Source of the DNA: an uncultured Bacilli bacterium
GTDB lineage: Bacteria; Bacillota_I; Bacilli_A; RF39; UBA660
Reading direction: 5' to 3'
Length of the DNA stretch: 9,973 bases
NCBI GenBank assembly: GCA_947627965.1
Contig: CANQYA010000029.1
Span: forward strand, 1 to 9,973
The notes under the pieces are model-generated. The model was not told the origin of the DNA. It made no database searches and was given only the letters and a program-made list of their open reading frames with translations. Positions 4,964 to 9,973 of the stretch are shown piece by piece. The stretch's first letter is position 1, and every line of letters starts with the position of its first letter. Made by a program: the position numbers and the translations under genes.

Positions 4964-6216
4964 TTTTTGATGGTTTTATTTTAAACACTATTTTATTATT
5001 ATTTCCTTTATTTTTATATTTAATATATATTGCTTATAAGAAAAATATTAATAAAGAAGAAATGTATTTATTTTTTGAATTAGCTTTATTTTTATCCCTT
5101 CTATTAATAAGTAGATATGGTGATTTTAATCATAATAGTTATGTCAGTATTTTAGTTAATATTCCTCTTATTTTTGCTTATTTAAAAGGAAGGAAGAAAG
5201 TAGCGTTAATTTTATCTTTTATTTTAGGTCTATATTATATTTTAGTATTTGATTATCCTATTTTTTTAGTTATTATTGAATATCTTAGTTATTTTATTAT
5301 ATATATTTATGCTGATAAGAGAAATGTAACATCTAGTTTTATTATCAATAATTTTGTTATTATTAAAGCTTTTGTCTTATCTTTAGTTACTTTTTATTTA
5401 ATTAATCCCCTAGGCAATATCTTAATTAATTTAATTAATATTTTAGTATCTTTAATTACTTTATATCTAGCTACAATAGGTTATTATAAATTAATTAAAA
5501 AGATAGAAGATATGGTTAGTTTTAATAATATCTTAGATGAATTAGAAAAAGAAAAAACAATCCGTAATTCTTTATTTAAAATAACCCATGAAATAAAAAA
5601 TCCCATTGCTGTATGTAAAGGGTATTTGGATATGCTCAATTTGAATGATAAAAATAAAATAAATAAATATATTCCAATAATTAAAAGTGAAATTAATAGA
5701 ACTTTATCTTTAATGGACGATTATTTAGATTATTCTAAAATAAAAATAGAAAAAGATATAATCGATATAATTATGTTAGTAGAAGAAGTAACTAGATCGA
5801 TGGATATTTTATTAAAAGAAAATAATATTCGTACTATCTACGAAATAAGTGATATGGAAGTATATATATTAGCTGATTATAATAGATTAAAACAAGTATT
5901 AGTAAATATGTTAAAAAATAGTATGGAAGCTAAAATGAATGATAAAGATTTAACTATTAAAGTAAAAACCATTGTCAGTAAAAAAGATATAAAAATAATT
6001 ATAAGTGATAGTGGGATAGGTATGACTAGTGATGAGTTAGCTCTTTTAGGAGATAATTTTTATACAACTAAATTGCATGGATCAGGTATTGGTGTCAATC
6101 TTTCTAAAGAGATAGTTTTCCGTCATAATGGTACTTTAGAGTATGTATCCGAAAAATATAAAGGAACAGAAGTTACTATAACTTTGCCATTAGATCCTGA
6201 ATTAAATAATTTATAA
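4957..6216 (+). CDS. Multi-pass membrane sensor histidine kinase (KinB-like)
   Basis: Residues 1-180 of this 419-residue protein hold about six or seven hydrophobic membrane segments with almost no extracellular loop, so sensing is probably within or near the membrane. A coiled linker leads to the dimerisation/phosphoacceptor box ITHEIKNPIAVCKGYLDML with His211. The ATPase part shows an N box (QVLVNMLKNSMEA, 313-325), a G1 box (DSGIGM, 351-356), an F-like box (FYTTK, 368-372) and a G2 box (GSGIGV, 375-380). All catalytic motifs are intact. Architecture and the HEIKNP-x-KG type of H-box resemble the sporulation kinase KinB and relatives, which feed Spo0F/Spo0A phosphorelays. That role here is inference. 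No response regulator is adjacent, so it is an orphan in this window. Translation starts at ATG 4957, six bases after GAAGG, inside a perfect inverted repeat. Confidence 0.9.
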   Translation: MNFFDGFILNTILLLFPLFLYLIYIAYKKNINKEEMYLFFELALFLSLLLISRYGDFNHNSYVSILVNIPLIFAYLKGRKKVALILSFILGLYYILVFDYPIFLVIIEYLSYFIIYIYADKRNVTSSFIINNFVIIKAFVLSLVTFYLINPLGNILINLINILVSLITLYLATIGYYKLIKKIEDMVSFNNILDELEKEKTIRNSLFKITHEIKNPIAVCKGYLDMLNLNDKNKINKYIPIIKSEINRTLSLMDDYLDYSKIKIEKDIIDIIMLVEEVTRSMDILLKENNIRTIYEISDMEVYILADYNRLKQVLVNMLKNSMEAKMNDKDLTIKVKTIVSKKDIKIIISDSGIGMTSDELALLGDNFYTTKLHGSGIGVNLSKEIVFRHNGTLEYVSEKYKGTEVTITLPLDPELNNL

Positions 6217-6248
6217 AAGACATAATTGTTTTATCCAATTATGCCTTT
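6217..6248 (-). terminator. Likely intrinsic terminator at the convergent gene ends
   Basis: CATAATTG (6221-6228) pairs with CAATTATG (6236-6243) around a seven-base loop. After one mismatch the stem continues with four more pairs (AAAG/CTTT side). On the minus strand the stem is followed by TCTTTTATA, a modest U tract. On the plus strand the tail is poor in U. It overlaps the last codons of the minus gene and follows the kinase stop by a few bases, so it may act weakly in both directions. Confidence 0.55.
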
Positions 6249-6746
6249 AAGTAATCCATAAGATAGTAACATCATAATTAATCCTGCTACTAAGACACCA
6301 ATAGCTATTACTAAAAAAGATTTTTTCTTATTCATTTCTAGTACACTAGCTATTAAAGCACCAGTCCAAGCACCAGTTCCCGGTAAAGGAATAGCTACAA
6401 ATAGAAATAATCCTAAATAACCATACTTTTCAATAGTACCTTTTTTCTTTTCCACTCTTTGTTCTAATTTAGTTACCATTTTACTAAAAGATTTAGTTTT
6501 CTTTAACTTTTCAAAAAGAAAATTAACTAATAGTAAGATAAAAGGAATTGGTAATAGATTAAATAAGTAACAAATAATAAATGCTAAAACACTATTGACA
6601 TCAAGTAGGGCAGCAGCAATTAATCCACCTCGTAGTTCGATAACGGGTAACATCGATAAAATACTAATAATAATAACTTTACCAATTTCAGAACTAGGGT
6701 TACCTCCCATTAAATTTACAAAAAATTTTACTAATGTTTCTGTCAT
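6231..6746 (-). CDS. COG2426-type small membrane protein (small multidrug export family)
   Basis: This 171-residue protein has four or five hydrophobic segments and the motifs PVIELRGGL (residues 34-42) and PLPGTGAWTGALIA (120-133), which identify the family annotated as putative small multidrug export protein (Sm_multidrug_ex, COG2426). A charged stretch (about 80-107, KLKKTKSF... RVEKKKGTIEKYG) lies between the halves, in the cytoplasm by the positive-inside rule. Length is typical of the family. The export label is historical and the transported molecule is unknown; the PGTG loop hints at a relation to DedA/SNARE-associated transporters, many of which handle lipids. The ATG start follows AGAAAGG by seven bases. 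It has its own strong promoter in the 58-base gap after the Rieske oxidoreductase gene and ends in a terminator shared with the kinase gene. Confidence 0.85.
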   Translation of the reverse strand: MTETLVKFFVNLMGGNPSSEIGKVIIISILSMLPVIELRGGLIAAALLDVNSVLAFIICYLFNLLPIPFILLLVNFLFEKLKKTKSFSKMVTKLEQRVEKKKGTIEKYGYLGLFLFVAIPLPGTGAWTGALIASVLEMNKKKSFLVIAIGVLVAGLIMMLLSYGLLKGIIG

Positions 6747-6775
6747 GATTTATCCTTTCTACAATTCTATTAATA

Positions 6776-6804
6776 ATTATAAGATAGGATTATCATTTGG
6801 TCAA
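6776..6804 (-). promoter_or_regulatory. Sigma-A promoter of the COG2426-family gene
   Basis: On the minus strand TTGACC (6799-6804) and a perfect TATAAT (6776-6781) are 17 bases apart. Transcription should begin near 6769, giving a leader of about 22 bases. The -35 box directly abuts the stop codon of the upstream oxidoreductase gene. Confidence 0.8.
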
Positions 6805-8295
6805 TTATTTTAGAGTGTCTTTATTAATACTTATATTGTAAACACTAGGTCCTTTAATTACTTTACCGTCAATATCAAACCTAGAACCATGGCAAGGACA
6901 ATCCCAAGTTTTATAAATAGTATTAAAAACGAGATTACATTTTAAGTGCGGGCATAGGTTATAGACAATATGTTCTTTTTGATTTTCATCGATATATATA
7001 CCGTATTTAACACCATCTTTAGTTATTACTTTGACATTGTCAGGATAAAAATTGTAATTAGTTTTTATTTTTGATAAGACATAATTGACACCAGCATCGA
7101 TATTATAATTAAGAATATTGATAGATTTAAGAAAAGTAAGATTACGTTTAGGATCAAATAGATCTTGATATTTATTTTCTTTACCTTTGATTAAATCACT
7201 AAGTATTTTACCAGCAAGACTACCATTAGTCATACCCCAAGTATTAAAACCAGTACCAATTAATAAATTATTATTATCTTTTTCAAGGTAACCTATTAAA
7301 GGCAATCCGTCAGGAGTAATAATATCGTAATTAAACCATTCGTACTTTATATCTTTAGTTAGATTAGATTCCATATGCCAAGTTAAGTCCTTAAAATTCT
7401 TTTCATTGTCCATATTGCTACCTAAAGGTTTTGCTAGACCAGCATATATTATATAGTCTTTAGTATCAGAATAATACCTAATTGAATGAGTATCATCATC
7501 CCCGCTAATAGCGTTAAACATTTTATTTTTAGGAACAATACCACTTGCTACATATGACTTTTCTAAATAAGTTTTAAAAGGGAAAAAGTAAGGTTTTAAG
7601 AAGAAGGGGTAGTGGCAAGCTAGAACTACTTTTTTAGCTATAATTTTATTATTTTTAGTTTTAGCTATATATCCATCAATAGTTTTTTCTAAATTAATTA
7701 TTTTAGTATTTTCATATATATTGATCCCACTTTTTTGACATATATCTTTTAAAGCTAAAACATATTTAACTGGGTGAAAAGTAGCCGTATTATCGACCCT
7801 TAAAGCATATTTACAGGGATATTTTATAGGTAAGTGAGGAACTACTTTACAATCATTATAAGCTTTGTTTAAGAATGTTTTTAATTTATTAATTTTATTA
7901 ATATTATTAGAATTATCAGTAAAAACATAAGAACTATTACTTTCAAAATTACATTTTATATTATAATTTAAGATATTACTTTTAACTAATTCAATCGCAT
8001 ATTTTTGACTATCTAAATATTTTTTAGCTTTATTAAAATTATAGATATTTTGAATTTTATTATATATTAAATCTTGCATATAAGTTAATTTACCAGTTGT
8101 TTTAGCAGTAGTACCATGACCAATTTTAAAACTGTCAACTAAAGTAATATTTAATTTAGAATCTTTTAAATAAAAAGCAGTTGATATACCAGTAATACCT
8201 CCACCAATAATTAAAATATCGGTATTTATATCTTTGTTTAGAATGGGTTCCGCTTTAGTTTTAATTCCTTTTAACCATAAAGAATTATATATCAT
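6805..8295 (-). CDS. FAD-dependent oxidoreductase fused to a C-terminal Rieske [2Fe-2S] domain (YhfW-like)
   Basis: This 496-residue protein begins with a DAO-type FAD-binding fold: a beta strand DILIIGGGITGISTAFYL (26-43, GxGxxG for the ADP part) and an acidic residue after strand 2 (TLVD, 51-54). A GTGFNTWGMTNGSLAG block (347-362), typical of the FAD-contacting C-terminal part of this fold, comes later. Residues 420-496 are a Rieske domain: CPH (C448, H450) and CPCHG (C466, H469) give the C-x-H-x15-C-x2-H cluster ligands, with C453 and C468 able to form the usual disulfide. Order and length match B. subtilis YhfW (about 509 aa). The DAO part oxidises amines or amino acids in relatives and the Rieske cluster would pass on electrons; the actual substrate is unknown. 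There is no signal peptide, so it is cytoplasmic. The ATG follows GGTGAT by four bases. No clear promoter was found upstream. Confidence 0.92.
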   Translation of the reverse strand: MIYNSLWLKGIKTKAEPILNKDINTDILIIGGGITGISTAFYLKDSKLNITLVDSFKIGHGTTAKTTGKLTYMQDLIYNKIQNIYNFNKAKKYLDSQKYAIELVKSNILNYNIKCNFESNSSYVFTDNSNNINKINKLKTFLNKAYNDCKVVPHLPIKYPCKYALRVDNTATFHPVKYVLALKDICQKSGINIYENTKIINLEKTIDGYIAKTKNNKIIAKKVVLACHYPFFLKPYFFPFKTYLEKSYVASGIVPKNKMFNAISGDDDTHSIRYYSDTKDYIIYAGLAKPLGSNMDNEKNFKDLTWHMESNLTKDIKYEWFNYDIITPDGLPLIGYLEKDNNNLLIGTGFNTWGMTNGSLAGKILSDLIKGKENKYQDLFDPKRNLTFLKSINILNYNIDAGVNYVLSKIKTNYNFYPDNVKVITKDGVKYGIYIDENQKEHIVYNLCPHLKCNLVFNTIYKTWDCPCHGSRFDIDGKVIKGPSVYNISINKDTLK

Positions 8296-8490
8296 AAAAT
8301 CACCATTATATTATGAAATATTTTTTATTTTTTTAAACATTTAATTTATTTATGAAAATTTTATAGTATTTTATATAATTGTAATCGATAATAATAGTTT
8401 TCTTGATTGTATTTAAAGTTTTTATTTTCTTTCTAATTAAAGTTTTCATTTCATATTTTCGTTTCATTGTAATTAGAACTTTAAAAAAAC

Positions 8491-8518
8491 TTGATTTTTA
8501 TCTATTTTGTGATATAAT
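8491..8518 (+). promoter_or_regulatory. typA: Extended -10 promoter of typA
   Basis: TTGATT (8491-8496), a 16-base spacer and TATAAT (8513-8518) preceded by TG at 8510-8511 form an extended -10 sigma-A promoter. Transcription should start near 8525. The short leader carries AAGGAAG (8532-8538) ahead of the ATG at 8548. Confidence 0.75.
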
Positions 8519-8547
8519 TTAGAAAGTTTTTAAGGAAGTGTAAATGT

Positions 8548-9973
8548 ATGGAAAAAAGGAATATAGCAATAATCGCCCATGTTGACCATGGTAAAACAAC
8601 GTTAGTTGACGAAATATTAAAAACGAGTGGAACTTTTAGGGAAAATGAAGATTTAAGCAATGAAACAATGGACTCTAATCAATTAGAGAAGGAACGTGGA
8701 ATTACTATTTTAGCTAAAACAACTGCTATTAATTATAAGGGATATCGTATTAATATTCTCGATACGCCAGGACATGCTGACTTTGGTGGCGAAGTTGAAC
8801 GTATTATGAATATGGTTGATGGTGTTTTATTAGTAGTTGATGCTTACGAAGGAACAATGCCACAAACTCGTTTTGTATTAAAGAAAGCTTTAGAAGCTCA
8901 TGTAAAACCTATTGTTGTTGTCAATAAAGTGGATAAAGAATCAGCAAGATGTAGTGAAGTAGTTGACGAAGTACTTGATTTATTTATTGATTTAGGTGCT
9001 GATGAAGATTGGTTGGATTTTAAAGTAGTTTATGCATCAGCTTTAAATGGTACTTCTAGTTTAAGTGACGATTTATCGACACAAACGAAAGGATTTACTG
9101 AGTTATTGGATTTAATTATTAGCGAAATTCCGTCTCCAGGGGGAGATCCTAATCAAGATTTACAATTTCAACCAGCTTTATTAGATTATAATGATTATGT
9201 TGGACGTATTGGAATAGGTAGAGTTCATAACGGTAAAATTAAAGTTGGTCAAATGGTAGACTGTATAAGACTTGACGGTACGGTTAAACAATTTAGAGTT
9301 CAAAAATTGTTCGGTTTTTTAGGATATAAAAGAATTGAAATAACGGAAGCTGAAGCAGGTGATATCTGTGCTGTTGCAGGACTTATGGATATTTCAGTAG
9401 GAGAAACATTGTGTGAAGTAGGTAAGAAAAAACCTTTACCAATTTTACATATTGACGAACCAACTTTACAAATGACTTTTGGTGTTAATACTTCACCTTT
9501 TGTCGGACGTGAAGGAAAATTATTGACGGCAAGAAAAATTGAAGAAAGATTAATGAAAGAATTACAAAGAGATGTAAGTTTAAGAGTAGAACCAAATGAT
9601 AGTGAATCATGGATCGTATCTGGTCGTGGTGAGTTACATCTTGGTATTTTGATTGAAAATATGCGTCGTGAAGGTTTTGAGTTACAAGTATCGAAACCAG
9701 CAGTTATTATTAAAGAAATAAATGGTGAAAAACAAGAACCATACGAAGAATTAGTACTTGATGTTCCCGAAGAGTCAGTAGGAACTATAATTGAACAGTT
9801 GGGTTCAAGGGGAGCAGTTATGGAAAGTATGAATAATGTTGGTGGACAAGTTAAACTTGTTTATACCATTCCTTCTCGTGGTTTAATAGGTTTTACCACT
9901 AACTTTTTAACTCTAACTAAAGGATATGGAATTATTAATCATACTTTTAAAGAATACCGTAAAATGATTAATG
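8548..9973 (+). CDS. typA: Ribosome-binding translational GTPase TypA/BipA, 3' end outside window
   Basis: The frame is open from ATG 8548 to the last base, 475 codons of a family that is usually about 600-615 residues, so the C-terminal domain is cut off. Visible GTPase motifs are G1 AHVDHGKTT (10-18), G2 RGITI (50-54), G3 DTPGH (72-76), G4 NKVD (126-129) and G5 SAL (164-166). The beta-barrel domain 2 and the EF-G-like domain follow, with [20 protein letters not shown] and the TypA-typical IPSRGLIGF. TypA is a 50S-associated GTPase of the EF-G/LepA group needed for ribosome assembly and growth under stress, notably cold. The ATG at 8544 is out of frame and is not the start. The gene is divergent from the Rieske oxidoreductase gene and has its own promoter. 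Nothing is unusual in the visible part. Confidence 0.97.
   Translation, partial: MEKRNIAIIAHVDHGKTTLVDEILKTSGTFRENEDLSNETMDSNQLEKERGITILAKTTAINYKGYRINILDTPGHADFGGEVERIMNMVDGVLLVVDAYEGTMPQTRFVLKKALEAHVKPIVVVNKVDKESARCSEVVDEVLDLFIDLGADEDWLDFKVVYASALNGTSSLSDDLSTQTKGFTELLDLIISEIPSPGGDPNQDLQFQPALLDYNDYVGRIGIGRVHNGKIKVGQMVDCIRLDGTVKQFRVQKLFGFLGYKRIEITEAEAGDICAVAGLMDISVGETLCEVGKKKPLPILHIDEPTLQMTFGVNTSPFVGREGKLLTARKIEERLMKELQRDVSLRVEPNDSESWIVSGRGELHLGILIENMRREGFELQVSKPAVIIKEINGEKQEPYEELVLDVPEESVGTIIEQLGSRGAVMESMNNVGGQVKLVYTIPSRGLIGFTTNFLTLTKGYGIINHTFKEYRKMIN

Noticed and set aside
6595..6813. Open frame on the plus strand opposite the COG2426 gene and its promoter
   Set aside because: It mirrors the conserved PVIELRGG coding region and crosses a strong minus-strand promoter; not a plausible gene.
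8305..8310. TATAAT on the minus strand before the Rieske oxidoreductase gene
   Set aside because: It abuts the ribosome site, so a transcript starting after it would lack the Shine-Dalgarno sequence.
8544..8546. ATG as the typA start
   Set aside because: It is in another frame; the ATG at 8548 opens the frame with the conserved [18 protein letters not shown] beginning.

Overview
The window is chromosomal DNA from an AT-rich Gram-positive-type bacterium, most likely a low-GC Bacillota of the Bacilli/Erysipelotrichia kind and plausibly an uncultured gut lineage. The evidence is codon use strongly biased to A/T, good Shine-Dalgarno sites, sigma-A-like promoters, two spore coat/exosporium-type proteins, a YhfW-like Rieske oxidoreductase and a KinB-like kinase. 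Every complete gene ends in TAA and Trp is read from TGG, so nothing suggests a recoded UGA. The lineage is inferred from protein style; no rRNA marker is present.

Layout: (1) 1-318, the C-terminal end of a surface-type protein, converging with zero spacing on (2) 319-1440 (minus), a SEDS-family FtsW/RodA glycosyltransferase. (3) 1523-1852 (plus), a small gene of unknown function. It shares a bidirectional terminator with (4) a minus-strand pair of cysteine-rich CotY/CotZ-like proteins (2311-2733, then 1881-2294). (5) 2902-4518 (plus), a secreted, membrane-anchored protein with four cadherin-like beta-sandwich repeats. (6) 4567-4878 (plus), a membrane-tethered PTS EIIB-like domain lacking the phospho-cysteine. 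(7) 4957-6216 (plus), a multi-pass sensor histidine kinase whose start codon lies in a perfect 13-bp inverted repeat. (8) 6231-6746 (minus), a COG2426-type small membrane protein with a clear promoter. (9) 6805-8295 (minus), an FAD oxidoreductase-Rieske fusion. (10) 8548-9973 (plus), the 5' three quarters of the ribosomal GTPase gene typA/bipA, which runs off the window.

There is no prophage, insertion sequence, CRISPR array, tRNA or rRNA in the window. Common themes are the cell envelope and sporulation: SEDS enzyme, coat proteins, secreted beta-sandwich protein and a KinB-like kinase. The genes belong to several short, separately promoted units rather than one operon.

I see no obvious new multigene defence or metabolic system. 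The part most worth a second look is 4567-4963. It holds a catalytically dead EIIB-like protein, a tandem 10-bp repeat, and an inverted repeat that overlaps both the candidate promoter and the start codon of an orphan histidine kinase.
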